Below the pieces are notes generated by a model. That model was not told where the DNA came from and searched no databases. It saw nothing but the letters and a program-made list of their open reading frames with translations. From Parvularculaceae bacterium (GTDB lineage Bacteria > Pseudomonadota > Alphaproteobacteria > Caulobacterales > Parvularculaceae), in contig JANQSJ010000004.1 of NCBI GenBank assembly GCA_028284065.1, positions 248,001 to 312,000 on the forward strand: a DNA stretch of 64,000 nt. Reading direction: 5' to 3'. The position numbers and the translations under genes are program-made. Position 1 is the first letter of the stretch, and each line of letters starts with the position of its first letter. Shown piece by piece: positions 47,189 through 59,285 of this stretch.

Positions 47189-48117
47189 TTGAAAGGGCGA
47201 CATCGTGGGATCTTCCTTCCGTCCGTGGGCGGTATATTGAGGACGCCGACCTTTCGGCGCTCACCTGGCTACGCGTCGGCGGGCCGGCGGACGTTCTTTT
47301 CATGCCCGCGGATGAGGATGATCTTGCGGGCTTTCTCGCCGCGACGCCTCGCCGCGTGCCAGTGTCGATCATTGGCGTCGGCTCGAACCTCCTTGTGCGC
47401 GATGGCGGCGTGCGCGGCGTTGTGGTGAGGCTCGGCGCGCCCTTCGCGAAAATTGAGATTGAGGGCCAACGCGTAACGGCCGGGGCGGCGGCGCTTGACG
47501 CGCAGGTGGCCAAGCGCGCCGCGGCCGCCGGCGTCTCGGGGCTTGAGTTTTTGCGCGGCGTTCCCGGAACGATTGGCGGCGCCTTGCGGATGAACGCCGG
47601 CGCATATGGCTCGGAGACGAAGGATGTTTTTCGCGCCGCGGTAGCGTTGGATCGCGCAGGCGCCCGGCATGTGTTGGGGCCGGAGGATATGGGCTTCGCC
47701 TATCGGAAGAGCGCCGCGCCGGAGGAGCTTATCTTCATCTCAGCCGAGTTTGACGGCAAGGCGGGGGAGCCAGATACGATTGAGGCGCGCATGGACGAGA
47801 TCATGGCGGCGCGCGAAGCGAGCCAGCCGATCCGCGAGAAGACCGGTGGATCGACCTTCGCCAATCCCGACCCAGCGCAGTCCGGCGGGCTCAACTCCTG
47901 GCAGCTCATCGACAAGATCGGCGGCCGCGGGCGGCGGGTCGGCGATGCTGAGGTCTCCGACCGGCACTGCAACTTCATGATCAACCGCGGCGCGGCCACT
48001 GCGCGCGACTTTGAAGACCTCATCGAAGGTCTGAGGACGGATGTAAAGCGCGATACAGGCGTCGACCTGCGCTGGGAGATCAAGCGCATCGGCGAACCCG
48101 CAGGAGGCGCGCAATGA
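47185..48117 (+). CDS. murB: UDP-N-acetylenolpyruvoylglucosamine reductase MurB
   Basis: 310-residue FAD/NADPH enzyme that reduces the enolpyruvyl ether to form UDP-MurNAc. [17 protein letters not shown] is the FAD-binding opening, with [14 protein letters not shown] and [18 protein letters not shown] following. [10 protein letters not shown] carries the catalytic serine region of the type lacking the extra E. coli loop, and [12 protein letters not shown] is near the C-terminus. ATGA overlaps join it to murC and ddl. Confidence 0.95.
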   Translation: MIERATSWDLPSVRGRYIEDADLSALTWLRVGGPADVLFMPADEDDLAGFLAATPRRVPVSIIGVGSNLLVRDGGVRGVVVRLGAPFAKIEIEGQRVTAGAAALDAQVAKRAAAAGVSGLEFLRGVPGTIGGALRMNAGAYGSETKDVFRAAVALDRAGARHVLGPEDMGFAYRKSAAPEELIFISAEFDGKAGEPDTIEARMDEIMAAREASQPIREKTGGSTFANPDPAQSGGLNSWQLIDKIGGRGRRVGDAEVSDRHCNFMINRGAATARDFEDLIEGLRTDVKRDTGVDLRWEIKRIGEPAGGAQ

Positions 48118-49046
48118 CAGGCAAACGCGTCCTGGTGCTGAAGGGGGGTTGGTCGCCGGAGCGGGAGGTTTCGCTCAACTCCGGACGTGCGGCGGCCGAG
48201 GCGTTGCGCGCCGCGGGCTACGAGGTCGAAGAGCTGGATGCGACGTTTGATTCGCGCGGCCGTCTCGCGGCGCAGTTGGCCGAGGCGACGCCGGACGTCG
48301 TCTTCAATGCGCTCCACGGCCAATGGGGGGAAGATGGATGCGTGCAGGGACTATTAGAGATCCTGAACCTTCCGTATACCCACTCCGGCGTGCTCGCGTC
48401 TGCGCTGGCGATGGACAAGCAGCGCGCGAAAGCAGTTTTCCAACGCGCCGGCATTCGTTCGCCGGAAGGCCGTCTCGCCGACCGGCGGGAGGCCGCCGGC
48501 GGGCATTTGATGACGCCGCCCTATGTCGTGAAGCCAAATGCGCAGGGCTCGTCCGTCGGGGTCTTTATTGTGCGCGAGGGCGACAATCGTCCGCCGGAAG
48601 AGCTAACGAGCGCGCAATGGCCTCTGGGCGATGAGGTGCTGGTGGAGACGTTCATACCAGGACGGGAACTTACGGTCGCTGTGATGGGCGACCGGCCGCT
48701 CTGCGTCACCGAGATCAGGACCGGCCTGAAATTCTACGACTACGAGGCGAAATACGCCGCGGGCGGATCGGAGCACATTTTGCCCGCGGATGTCCCTGAA
48801 GCGGTCGCCGACGCCTGCCTTGACCTCGCATCGCGGGCGCATGACGCCATCGGCTGCCGCGGCGTTTCGCGCGCTGACTTTCGCTATGACGAAAGTGAAG
48901 GCGCCGATGGCGTCTATTGCCTTGAGGTGAATACTCAACCGGGCCTCACCGCAACGTCGCTCGCGCCCGAGCAGGCGGCGCATCTCGGCATCGACTTTCC
49001 CGCCTTGTGCGCGTGGATGGTGGAGGACGCGTCATGCCAAAGGTGA
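48114..49046 (+). CDS. ddl: D-alanine--D-alanine ligase
   Basis: 310-residue ATP-grasp ligase that makes the D-Ala-D-Ala dipeptide used by MurF. Motifs are [16 protein letters not shown] at the N-terminus, [29 protein letters not shown] (ATP-binding Lys) and [12 protein letters not shown] with the metal-binding Glu/Asn. Note [15 protein letters not shown] in the substrate region. It overlaps murB by 4 bases and ftsQ by 13. The position between murB and ftsQ is the classical ddlB locus. Confidence 0.95.
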   Translation: MTGKRVLVLKGGWSPEREVSLNSGRAAAEALRAAGYEVEELDATFDSRGRLAAQLAEATPDVVFNALHGQWGEDGCVQGLLEILNLPYTHSGVLASALAMDKQRAKAVFQRAGIRSPEGRLADRREAAGGHLMTPPYVVKPNAQGSSVGVFIVREGDNRPPEELTSAQWPLGDEVLVETFIPGRELTVAVMGDRPLCVTEIRTGLKFYDYEAKYAAGGSEHILPADVPEAVADACLDLASRAHDAIGCRGVSRADFRYDESEGADGVYCLEVNTQPGLTATSLAPEQAAHLGIDFPALCAWMVEDASCQR

Positions 49047-49939
49047 ACCGCAAGGGCGCGCCGGCAAGAAAACGCGCCCCCGCCCGCAAGTTGGGCCGTC
49101 GCGGCGCCGCGAGGCGGCGCGCCGGCGACCGCTCAATTGGCGCAAGGCTCGATCGCGCGCGCGCGGCGCTGGAGGAATACGCGTTCGCATCGATCGCCGG
49201 GGCTCTCGTGCTCGCCGCATTGGCGGTCGGCGTGTTCTGGGCGGGCGGATACGGCCGCGCACTGACGACTGGCGCCGATGCGGCTGGACGCTCCGCGGCG
49301 CGGGCCGTTGGGTTAAGAATTGAGCGGATCACATTGCGGGGCGGTCACGATGTGTCCCACTCGGAGATACTCCGCGCCGTAAACTGGGCGCCCGGCGGAT
49401 CGCTTCTCCATGTCGACTTGCAACAAGTTCGCGAGGATATTGAAGCGGTTGGCTGGGTGCGCCGCGCGGCGGTTTCGCGGCTCTATCCCAACACCTTGCA
49501 CATTACGATCGATGAACGCGCACCGGGCGCGGTGTGGCAGGAAGGCGGCTTGGTCAGGCTCATCGACCATGAGGGGGCCGTAATCCGTGAAATCGCCGCC
49601 CACGAATATCCTAACCTGCCCATGATCGTCGGGGCCGGCGCGCCGGAATCCGCCGCGCCGTTGCTCGGCGCGCTGGAGATTCGACCTGAATTGGCGAGCG
49701 CCGTTTCCGCTGTCATTCGCGTCGGCGAGCGTCGCTGGAACCTCCGCCTGCGCAATGGAATCGACGTCCTCCTGCCGGAGGACGGCGCCGCGTCCGCGGT
49801 CGACCTCTTATGGCGCATGCATGAAGCGCGCGGCGTTCTTGACCAGGCGCTCGAATACATCGATCTGCGTGATGGAGAGAGGGTCGTCGTCCGCCGGCGA
49901 ATTGAGACGGAAGCAGTTGAAATAGACGCCTCCGGATAG
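49034..49939 (+). CDS. ftsQ: Cell-division protein FtsQ
   Basis: 301-residue bitopic divisome protein that recruits FtsL and partners. A highly basic cytoplasmic tail (residues 1-45, rich in Arg/Lys/Pro) is followed by one membrane helix at about 53-72. The POTRA domain starts [20 protein letters not shown], and [22 protein letters not shown] follows, the beta domain signature. ATG 49034 has GGAGG about 7 bases upstream, inside the end of ddl. Confidence 0.92.
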   Translation: MPKVNRKGAPARKRAPARKLGRRGAARRRAGDRSIGARLDRARAALEEYAFASIAGALVLAALAVGVFWAGGYGRALTTGADAAGRSAARAVGLRIERITLRGGHDVSHSEILRAVNWAPGGSLLHVDLQQVREDIEAVGWVRRAAVSRLYPNTLHITIDERAPGAVWQEGGLVRLIDHEGAVIREIAAHEYPNLPMIVGAGAPESAAPLLGALEIRPELASAVSAVIRVGERRWNLRLRNGIDVLLPEDGAASAVDLLWRMHEARGVLDQALEYIDLRDGERVVVRRRIETEAVEIDASG

Positions 49940-50019
49940 TCTTCGACGCGACTATGCAAGAATCGATTTGCCGCGAACGCGGCGACGCATCGGTCTTCTG
50001 AGTTTGGAACGCCTGAACA

Positions 50020-51297
50020 GTGAAACGCGGCAAAACGCGCAAGCATGGCGATCTCGTGGCGTCGATCGACATCGGCGGCTCAAAGGTCGCTTGCGCGATC
50101 GCATCGCTTGTTGAAGTCGCCGGCGGCGGCTTCGAGCCTGACATCGTTGGCATCGGCCAGCAGGGGCTCGCGCGCGGCGCCAGCGCGAACGATAGCGAAG
50201 AGGCGATGCGCAGTGCGATTCACGCCGCCGAGCGCATGGCGGGCGAAGCGATTTCATCGGCGGCGATGATCGCGCCCGGGCGATCAATCGCGTCGAAGCG
50301 GGTCGCCATCGACTTACCGATCGCCGGGGGGCTCGTCACGCTCGAGGACGTCGCCGAGTGTCTTGACGCCGTCGGGCTGATGGTCGACCGAGGTCGCGCG
50401 CTCGTCGCCGCTGACGTCGTGAGATTTCGCATGGATGGCGAGACTGATATCGCCGAGCCTATAGGGCGCGCAGGCGATCTGTTGACCCTCGAAGCGCTGG
50501 TGCTGAGCGCGAGAGACACGTCGGTTGTCAACATGGAGGCGGCTCTTCTTCGGGCGGGCGTCAAACTCGACTCGATTATACCGCGCCCGAAAGCGGCGTC
50601 GGCCGCGGTCCTTGTGGAAGACGAGATGGATCTGGGCGCGCTTGTCCTCGATCTCGGGGCCAAGTCTACCGATTTTGCTGTTTTCGAAAGCGGGGCGCTG
50701 GTCGCTTGCGGCGGCGTCGCTGTCGGGGCCGACAACATCACCCGCGATATCGCGCAGATATTCGGTGCGCCGCTGACGGAATGCGAACGGATCAAGACGC
50801 TGCAGGGTTGCGCGTTCTCGGGTCCGGAAGACGCCAATCGCCTCATCGACTTCACCCAGCTCGGCGCCCCGGGAGAGGTCGCGCGCCACTCGCGCGCGGA
50901 GCTTGCCGGGGTTATCGCGCCGCGCCTTGAAGAAATATTGGAGCTTACCCTGAATGCCGCTGCGCGCGCCGGCGCGAATGCAAGGGATGTGCGGCGCGTC
51001 ATTGTCACCGGCGGCGGCGCATTGCTGCTCGGCGTCATTGGGACCGTGGAGCGGATCGTCGGCGCGCGCGCTAGGCTAGGGCGGCCGGCGGACTTCGTAG
51101 CCGCGCCGGAGGCGGCCGCGGCGCCGCAGTTCGCGGCCGCGCTTGGCGCGCTCAAGCTTGTCGCCCGCAGTGCGGCGCGGCCCGACACAAGCAGCTTTGC
51201 CGGTCGAGACCATCCGCCTTCGGACGCACGTCGCGCCGTGGGTGGGGCGCGATCGCTCATGTCTGGCGTCGGATCGTGGCTAAGGGAGAATTTCTGA
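50020..51297 (+). CDS. ftsA: Cell-division actin-like protein FtsA
   Basis: 425-residue actin-fold ATPase that tethers FtsZ to the membrane. The phosphate-1 motif is ASIDIGGSKVACAI, the 1C-domain is present (residues about 85-165), LVLDLGAKSTDFAVFESG is phosphate-2, and VIVTGGGALLLGVI is the adenosine motif. The C-terminal amphipathic helix that binds the membrane is plausible in SLMSGVGSWLRENF. The start is GTG, with an 80-base gap after ftsQ. 317 bases separate it from ftsZ, so ftsZ can be separately controlled. Confidence 0.95.
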   Translation: MKRGKTRKHGDLVASIDIGGSKVACAIASLVEVAGGGFEPDIVGIGQQGLARGASANDSEEAMRSAIHAAERMAGEAISSAAMIAPGRSIASKRVAIDLPIAGGLVTLEDVAECLDAVGLMVDRGRALVAADVVRFRMDGETDIAEPIGRAGDLLTLEALVLSARDTSVVNMEAALLRAGVKLDSIIPRPKAASAAVLVEDEMDLGALVLDLGAKSTDFAVFESGALVACGGVAVGADNITRDIAQIFGAPLTECERIKTLQGCAFSGPEDANRLIDFTQLGAPGEVARHSRAELAGVIAPRLEEILELTLNAAARAGANARDVRRVIVTGGGALLLGVIGTVERIVGARARLGRPADFVAAPEAAAAPQFAAALGALKLVARSAARPDTSSFAGRDHPPSDARRAVGGARSLMSGVGSWLRENF

Positions 51298-51371
51298 GGC
51301 CCGCATTTCGCTAGTTAAGCGCAGCGCCTGCGTGAAGTGGTCCGTCCGAAATGGCGATTTGCGCAGCTTCA

Positions 51372-51386
51372 GAATCCTATTGATTC
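51372..51386. promoter_or_regulatory. Two close GANTC (CcrM) sites upstream of ftsZ
   Basis: GAATC at 51372-51376 and GATTC at 51382-51386 are exactly 10 bases apart, one helical turn. GANTC is the CcrM methyltransferase target in alphaproteobacteria. Confidence 0.45.
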
Positions 51387-51440
51387 CGCGTGTCGCCCTC
51401 GGTGTTGATTTGGCCGGCGAACACATCTCATTTATCGCCG

Positions 51441-51455
51441 TTAAGGATTTGGTAA
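51441..51455. promoter_or_regulatory. CtrA-box-like site 1 upstream of ftsZ
   Basis: TTAA, seven bases, GTAA: one mismatch to the CtrA consensus TTAA-N7-TTAA. It lies about 160-175 bases before the ftsZ ATG, and its start is 21 bases from that of a second similar site. Confidence 0.45.
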
Positions 51456-51461
51456 GGGTTC

Positions 51462-51476
51462 TGAACGAACTTTTAA
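51462..51476. promoter_or_regulatory. CtrA-box-like site 2 upstream of ftsZ
   Basis: TGAA, seven bases, TTAA (continuing as TTAACC): one mismatch to the CtrA consensus. The 21-base spacing from site 1 is two helical turns, so both would face the same side of the DNA. Confidence 0.45.
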
Positions 51477-51614
51477 CCCTGTTCGAATGGCGGCGATGCT
51501 GTCTTTAGGCTCCGTGCGATGGGCGAAGTCGTCTGTCGCATTCAGCCTGAATGAACTGGCGGCGAACAAGACTCGAGCGGGCCAAGCAAAACCAGGCGTT
51601 AAGCGGAGCGACCA

Positions 51615-53147
51615 ATGCCACTAAACCTCAGCGTCCCGGAGCTGACCGAACTCAAGCCGCGCATCACCGTTTTCGGCGTCGGCGGCGCCGGCGGCAACGC
51701 GGTCAACAACATGATCGAGAGCTCGCTTGAAGGGGTTGAATTCGTCGTCGCAAATACCGACGCGCAGGCCCTCGGCCTTTCCAAGGCGACCAAGCGCATC
51801 CAGTTGGGCGAGGCGACGACGCAAGGGCTCGGCGCCGGGTCGCTTCCCGAGATCGGCGGGGCCGCGGCCGAGGAGTCCCTTGAAGAGATTGTGGAACAGA
51901 TCGGCAATTCCCACATGCTCTTCATCACCGCGGGCATGGGCGGCGGCACCGGCACTGGCGCCGCGCCCGTCATCGCGCGCGCAGCGAAAGAACGCGACGT
52001 TCTGACCGTCGGCGTCGTGACGAAGCCTTTTCATTTCGAAGGCGCGCGCCGGATGAAAATCGCCCAAGCGGGCATCGACGCGCTGCAGGAGCATGTGGAT
52101 ACCCTGCTGATCATTCCGAACCAGAACCTTTTCTCGATTGCGAACGAGCGCACCACGTTCCATGAGGCCTTTGCGCTCGCCGATCAGGTCCTTCATTCAG
52201 GCGTTCGGGGCATTACTGACTTGATGGTGATGCCGGGGCTCATAAATCTCGATTTCAATGATGTGCGCACCGTCATGAGCGAGATGGGCAAGGCGATGAT
52301 GGGCACCGGCGAGGCGGATGGCGAGAAGCGCGCCATTGAGGCCGCCGAGGCCGCGATCTCCAACCCGCTCCTTGACGAAGTTTCGATGAAGGGCGCCAAG
52401 GGCGTGCTCATCAATATCACTGGCTCCATGGATATGACCTTGTTCGAGGTTGACGAGGCGGCGAACCGGATTCGCGCCGAGGTCGATCCGGATGCGAACA
52501 TCATCGTGGGGTCAACGTTCAATCAGGATCTTGAAGGCCGGGTGCGCGTATCGGTCGTCGCCACCGGCATTGAGGCGGCGCAGCGAGAAAGCGGCGGGTA
52601 CCAGATGCGCGCCTCCTCGACGTCGACTGCATCTTCCATCTCGCGCCCCTGGCGATCCGAAGATCCCGTCGGCGAGGCGCCGGCTGCGGCGACGCCCCGC
52701 GAGGCGCCGCCTGCCGCTGCGCCGCCGCAACCGGCGCGCCAGCCCGCGCCGACTACGGCGCCCCCTGCTGCGGCGCACCCTGCTGCGGCGTCTGCGGCGC
52801 AGCCGGAACCGGCCAATCCGGTCGGCGACGTTCAGGCGCGTATTCGCCGTATGCTGATGGATGGCGCGCCGTCCGGCGCCCAGGGAAGCGGGGCGGCTCG
52901 CAATCCGTTTCGGGATGGTCAGCCCAGCGGTTCTGGCGCGAAGACAGGCCTTGGTGCGGCGATCAACAGATTGACCTCGCCGCTTGCCGGGCAAAAACCT
53001 GACGAGGGCGTCGAGGCCGGGACAGGCGCCGCAGCCGCTCCTGAGACCGCGGAATCGAAGCCGACGCCGCGCAGCGACCTATTTGACGATGATGTCGATG
53101 CGGAGCTTGAGATCCCGTCGTTCCTACGAAAGAAACGCGTCAGCTAG
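51615..53147 (+). CDS. ftsZ: Cell-division tubulin homologue FtsZ
   Basis: 510-residue GTPase that forms the Z-ring. [13 protein letters not shown] opens the nucleotide fold, the tubulin signature GGGTGTG is at residues 109-115, and [11 protein letters not shown] carries the T7 catalytic loop (NLDFND). The conserved core ends near residue 320. A linker of about 170 residues rich in Pro and Ala follows, long as in other alphaproteobacteria. The C-terminal peptide [11 protein letters not shown] is the FtsA-binding tail. An intrinsic terminator follows the gene. Confidence 0.97.
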   Translation: MPLNLSVPELTELKPRITVFGVGGAGGNAVNNMIESSLEGVEFVVANTDAQALGLSKATKRIQLGEATTQGLGAGSLPEIGGAAAEESLEEIVEQIGNSHMLFITAGMGGGTGTGAAPVIARAAKERDVLTVGVVTKPFHFEGARRMKIAQAGIDALQEHVDTLLIIPNQNLFSIANERTTFHEAFALADQVLHSGVRGITDLMVMPGLINLDFNDVRTVMSEMGKAMMGTGEADGEKRAIEAAEAAISNPLLDEVSMKGAKGVLINITGSMDMTLFEVDEAANRIRAEVDPDANIIVGSTFNQDLEGRVRVSVVATGIEAAQRESGGYQMRASSTSTASSISRPWRSEDPVGEAPAAATPREAPPAAAPPQPARQPAPTTAPPAAAHPAAASAAQPEPANPVGDVQARIRRMLMDGAPSGAQGSGAARNPFRDGQPSGSGAKTGLGAAINRLTSPLAGQKPDEGVEAGTGAAAAPETAESKPTPRSDLFDDDVDAELEIPSFLRKKRVS

Positions 53148-53193
53148 CCATCTGCGCAGTACGAGCGTTGACCGCTCTGCATCTGGCGATAAC

Positions 53194-53225
53194 GCCGTCG
53201 ATCCATTGGATCGGCGGCTTTTTTT
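53194..53225 (+). terminator. Intrinsic terminator after ftsZ, directly before lpxC
   Basis: Stem GCCGTCGATCC (53194-53204) pairs with GGATCGGCGGC (53208-53218) over 11 base pairs, including one G-U, with an ATT loop, followed by seven T (53219-53225). It ends only 15 bases before the lpxC ATG. Confidence 0.85.
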
Positions 53226-53240
53226 CGTCATAGTCGCCCT

Positions 53241-54131
53241 ATGGCGGCACTTGTTGAAGATGGCGTACGGGGGTCTTTGGCTGGCGGGTTTGAACTGGCC
53301 GGCGTCGGTCTGCACACCGGCGCGTCCGTTCGCCTCACGGCGCAGCCGGCGCCGCCGGGCGCCGGCGTAAAGTTCATTCGCGCAGACTTAAAAGGGAGTC
53401 CGGTGATCCCCGCCCATTGGAGCGGACTTGCGTCGACACGCCTCGGCACTGAGATCGCTGGCGATGATGGGGGGTCCGTCAAGACGATCGAGCACGTAAT
53501 GGCGGCCTTGTCGATTTGCGGCGTCGACGACGTTGCCATAACGCTCGATGGCCCTGAGGCGCCGGTCATGGATGGAAGCGCGCGCGACATCGTGCGTGAG
53601 ATTCTCAGGGTCGGGACTGCGCCGTCTGGAGTTCCGCGGATGGCGATCGCTTTCGATCGGCCAGTTGAAATAAATGATGGCGATCGGTCGATCGCCCTAG
53701 GGCCTTGCGACGCCCGCGTTCTCGATGTGTCAATTGAGTTTCCAGACGCCGCCATCGGCGACCAACGAGTTGAGGTCGATCTCGACGGCGACGCGGCGTC
53801 GCTTGACGGCCTGGCCAGCGCGCGAACCTTTTGCCGACGCGCCGACATCGAAGGGATGCGCGCCGCCGGCCTGGCGCTCGGTGGGTCTCTGGACAACGCG
53901 ATCGTGGTGGACGGCGGCGCGGTACTGAATGATGGCGGCCTGCGCGAACCCCTTGAGTTCGCGCTCCACAAGGCTCTCGACCTTGTCGGCGACCTCTCGC
54001 TCCTCGGCGCGCGGATCAAAGGCCGAATAGTCGCCGTTCGGCCGGGTCACGACATTAATGTCGCATTCGTCAAGCGCCTTGCGGCGGCGGCGGCGGATCT
54101 CGGATTTGACCGCGCCCCACGCGCCCAGTAA
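53241..54131 (+). CDS. lpxC: UDP-3-O-acyl-GlcNAc deacetylase LpxC
   Basis: 296-residue zinc deacetylase, the committed step of lipid A synthesis. GVGLHTG is the N-terminal motif; zinc ligands are His85 (in TIEHVMAAL), His243 and Asp247 (LHKALDLVGD), and the catalytic His270 is in PGHDINVAFV, matching E. coli H79/H238/D242/H265 in order and spacing. The ATG has no recognisable ribosome site and follows the ftsZ terminator within 15 bases; a TTG at codon 13 is a possible alternative start. The position after ftsZ is the usual dcw end. Confidence 0.95.
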   Translation: MAALVEDGVRGSLAGGFELAGVGLHTGASVRLTAQPAPPGAGVKFIRADLKGSPVIPAHWSGLASTRLGTEIAGDDGGSVKTIEHVMAALSICGVDDVAITLDGPEAPVMDGSARDIVREILRVGTAPSGVPRMAIAFDRPVEINDGDRSIALGPCDARVLDVSIEFPDAAIGDQRVEVDLDGDAASLDGLASARTFCRRADIEGMRAAGLALGGSLDNAIVVDGGAVLNDGGLREPLEFALHKALDLVGDLSLLGARIKGRIVAVRPGHDINVAFVKRLAAAAADLGFDRAPRAQ

Positions 54132-54215
54132 TTCTGCGTCGTCGGCTGGGTTCTGGTGGTCAGCGGGCGTGGACGGGGCGGAAGGCGGGTGCGTGTGAGG
54201 CGTCAGGATGCTGCA

Positions 54216-55151
54216 ATGATGATGCGACGGGCTTTAGCCGCGCTGGCTGTTTCATGCTCCCTAGCGGCCTGCGGTGGCGGCGGCGGTAAGGAGAAATTCG
54301 CCTATGTCGAGAGGCCGGCTGAGGGGTTATATTCCGACGCCGCCGAAGCAATGGAGCGGCGCCGTTACGACCGCGCCATCCCGCTCTTCGAAGAGGTGGA
54401 ACGCCAGCATCCTTATTCCACCTGGGCGCGTCGCGCCATGTTGATGAAGGCTTTTTCGTATTATCGCCAGAATGATTACGATGAGGCGATCGCATCGCTC
54501 GACCAGTTCATTTCGCTACACCCCGGCAATAAGGATGCGCCGTACGCCTACTATCTAAAGGCGATTTCGTTCTATGAGCAGATCCAGGATGTCGGCCGCG
54601 ATCAGGATTCCACAAATAAGGCCGTCGCAGCCCTGACGGATGTGGTGCGCCGCTACCCTCAAACCGAGTACGCCCGCGATGCGCGCCTGAAGCTCGATCT
54701 CACCTACGACCATCTAGCCGGCAAGGAGATGTATGTCGGAAGGTTTTATCTTCGCGCGGGAAAGCACATCGCTGCTGTAAACCGATTTAAGAAAGTTGTT
54801 GATGACTATCAGACGACGAGCCATGTGCCCGAAGCGCTCCATCGTCTCGTCGAGACATACATGCAGATCGGAATCGTCGAAGAAGCGCGCCAGATTGCGT
54901 CGGTGCTGGGATATAATTACCCGGGAAGCAAATGGTATCGTCATAGCTACAACCTGTTGGATGACGCAGGCGTGCTACAACCTGGCAGCACGCCAAAACC
55001 CTCCGCACTCAGAAAGGTCAAGAAGAGGAAAAAGGACGACGAGTTGAAGATCAAGAAGCCCGTCGACCTCGATCGCCCTTCGTCCCCGGTCGATGACGAT
55101 ATTGGCAACAACTCGCCTATTCCGCCCGCCAATCAGTTGCCGGGCGGCTAA
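54216..55151 (+). CDS. bamD: Outer-membrane assembly lipoprotein BamD
   Basis: 311-residue lipoprotein of the BAM complex that inserts beta-barrel proteins. The signal peptide ends in a lipobox (SLAAC), followed by a Gly run. TPR helices cover residues about 35-235: ERRRYDRAIPLFEEVERQHP, ASLDQFISLHPGNKDAPYAYYL and AVNRFKKVVDDYQTTSHVPEAL are classical BamD segments. The C-terminal 60 residues are Lys/Asp/Pro-rich and probably disordered, longer than in E. coli. Triple ATG codons at 54216, 54219 and 54222 make the exact start uncertain. Confidence 0.94.
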   Translation: MMMRRALAALAVSCSLAACGGGGGKEKFAYVERPAEGLYSDAAEAMERRRYDRAIPLFEEVERQHPYSTWARRAMLMKAFSYYRQNDYDEAIASLDQFISLHPGNKDAPYAYYLKAISFYEQIQDVGRDQDSTNKAVAALTDVVRRYPQTEYARDARLKLDLTYDHLAGKEMYVGRFYLRAGKHIAAVNRFKKVVDDYQTTSHVPEALHRLVETYMQIGIVEEARQIASVLGYNYPGSKWYRHSYNLLDDAGVLQPGSTPKPSALRKVKKRKKDDELKIKKPVDLDRPSSPVDDDIGNNSPIPPANQLPGG

Positions 55152-55416
55152 AACGTCCAGGTCGAGCGCGGTTTCCGCTTTGATCGGGCTATTGTGAAGC
55201 GTTTACGGCTGCGCGGGTGAATTGCCCTCAACGCGGCCCCCTCTCTCTAGAACCGATCGGCGATGTCGATTATGTATAAGCTACGCGGTTCGGGCGGCCG
55301 AGATTTCTGACCGCGTGCCCGTGTTCGTGAGGTGAGGTCAGTTTACGACCAGTTGTTTCCGCACGACGTTCAACGGCTCATGACGCGCCATCTTCAGGCG
55401 CTCGACGAGGCGCTAC

Positions 55417-57114
55417 ATGCTGACCGCCCTGCACATCCAGAACTTCATCCTGATCGATGAGTTGTCGATGACGCTCCGGCCCGGCCTCACGGCGCTGACC
55501 GGCGAAACAGGCGCCGGCAAATCCATTCTACTGGATGCATTGAGCTTCGCTGCTGGCGGGCGCGCCGGGCGCGGCGGCGTGCGCCCAGGCGCGGAGAAGG
55601 GCGCTGTGACGGCCGTCTTCGAGCCCGCGGCGACGCATCCCGCATGGGCGCAGTTGGAAGAATGCGGCTACGCCCGTAACGACGATCAGATTATCCTGCG
55701 ACGCGTTCAACACGTTGATGGCAAGAGCCGGGCTTTCGTCAATGGCGAGCCGGCCGCCGTCGCCGTCCTGCGGCAAATAGGCGGCGCGCTTCTTGAGATT
55801 CATGGCCAACACGACGGACGCGGATTTTTGAACGCGGCGACCCACCGGAGCTTGCTTGATGCTTATGGCGGCCTGGAGGCTCACGTTGCCGCATTGCGGA
55901 AGGCCCATGCCGAAAGGCGCGATGCGTTTGCGGCGCTTGATTCGCGCCGAGACCAGTCCGAAAAGGATCTTCGGGAGGCGGAGTATCTGCGCTTCGTGGT
56001 CGACGAATTGCGCAAGCTGGCGCCGGAAGTCGGCGAGGAAGCGCGGTTGGCGGCGCGCCGGACCGAGCTGAGCGCGGCGGAAAAGGTTACCGAAGATCTG
56101 GCGGCCGTTCAGGCGGCGCTTGGCGATGACGGCTTGGAACGTCGCTTGGCGCAATGCGTGCGGCGGCTTTCAAGGGCGGTATCGGAAGGCGCCGCCGCCG
56201 ACGTTTTGGCGGGCGTTATCGAGAGCATTGACGCCGCGCTTACGGCGCTCGGCGATGCGCGCGGCGTCGTGGAGACCGCTAGCGAACGGTTTCTTTACGA
56301 TCAAGGCGAAGCAGACCGGGTTGAAGAGCGGCTCTTCGCAATCCGGGCGGCGGCGCGTAAGCACGGCGTTGCGGCGGATAAACTTGCGCAGCTGGCGACG
56401 GAAGCGGAAGAGGCGCTGCAGCGGTCGACAGAAGGCGAGGCGGACGCCGTAGCGCTAAAAAAAGCAGCCAAGGAGCGTGATCGTCAGTATCGAGCGCAAG
56501 CCGCAGACATGACGAGCGCCAGGCGTGCGGCGGCTGCGGCACTTGTCGTCGCCGTCGCAAAGGAGCTCGAACCGCTGAAGCTTGGGGCGGCGACTTTTGA
56601 AGTTGACGTGCGGACCGATGACGCGTCGCCCGGTCCGGAAGGCGTCGACGTCGTAGAGTTCCTTGTCGCAACCAATCCCGATACGGCGCTTGGTCCTTTG
56701 AAGACCGTTGCGTCGGGCGGGGAGCTGTCGCGCTTCGTACTCGCAATGAAGGCGGCGCTCGCGCAGATGGAGAGCCGTACGGTCATCATCTTCGACGAAG
56801 TGGATTCCGGCGTCGGCGGCGCGGTGGCTGACGCGGTTGGAGAGCGTCTTTCGAAGCTCGCCGCCGGCGCGCAGGTGCTCGTCGTCACGCACAGCCCCCA
56901 GGTAGCCGCCCGCGCCGACGCCCACTGCCTCGTATCGAAAAGCGCCGAAGCCGGCGTTACGCGCGCAAAAGTGGTGCCCCTTGACGCCGCCGCGCGCGTC
57001 GAAGAGGTCGCTCGAATGCTATCTGGCGCGCACGTGACAAATGAGGCGCGCGCAGCAGCAGCCGCTCTCCTCGGCGCGCCGCGACGCAAGCCCCGCCGGC
57101 GCAAATCCGCCTAA
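55417..57114 (+). CDS. recN: DNA repair protein RecN
   Basis: 565-residue SMC-like ATPase that assists double-strand break repair. Walker A GETGAGKS is at residues 29-36, the Q-loop region IHGQHDGRGFL follows, and two coiled-coil arms (about 155-230 and 290-370) flank a short hinge. The signature SGGELSRFVLAMK and Walker B VIIFDEVDSGVGG are near the C-terminus, with VTHSPQVAARAD after them. GAGG lies 6 bases before the ATG. I found no clear LexA box in the 265 bases upstream. It is followed after 9 bases by ligA. Confidence 0.95.
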   Translation: MLTALHIQNFILIDELSMTLRPGLTALTGETGAGKSILLDALSFAAGGRAGRGGVRPGAEKGAVTAVFEPAATHPAWAQLEECGYARNDDQIILRRVQHVDGKSRAFVNGEPAAVAVLRQIGGALLEIHGQHDGRGFLNAATHRSLLDAYGGLEAHVAALRKAHAERRDAFAALDSRRDQSEKDLREAEYLRFVVDELRKLAPEVGEEARLAARRTELSAAEKVTEDLAAVQAALGDDGLERRLAQCVRRLSRAVSEGAAADVLAGVIESIDAALTALGDARGVVETASERFLYDQGEADRVEERLFAIRAAARKHGVAADKLAQLATEAEEALQRSTEGEADAVALKKAAKERDRQYRAQAADMTSARRAAAAALVVAVAKELEPLKLGAATFEVDVRTDDASPGPEGVDVVEFLVATNPDTALGPLKTVASGGELSRFVLAMKAALAQMESRTVIIFDEVDSGVGGAVADAVGERLSKLAAGAQVLVVTHSPQVAARADAHCLVSKSAEAGVTRAKVVPLDAAARVEEVARMLSGAHVTNEARAAAAALLGAPRRKPRRRKSA

Positions 57115-59268
<2,154 letters not shown>

Positions 59269-59285
59269 GGCCTTTGTATGTCAGA

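Larger units (their letters stand above)
51298..51614 (+). promoter_or_regulatory. ftsZ upstream control region
   Basis: 317 bases with no gene, AT-richer than its surroundings. It contains three GANTC sites (51372-51376, 51382-51386, 51570-51574) and two CtrA-box-like sequences (listed separately). In Caulobacter ftsZ is repressed by CtrA and its promoter responds to CcrM methylation, so the region is expected to impose cell-cycle timing. No -10/-35 pair is assigned. Confidence 0.6.

Noticed and set aside
55152-55416. LexA/SOS box before recN
   Set aside because: GTTC and GAAC tetramers occur, but none has the GTTC-N7-GTTC or GAAC-N7-GAAC spacing.
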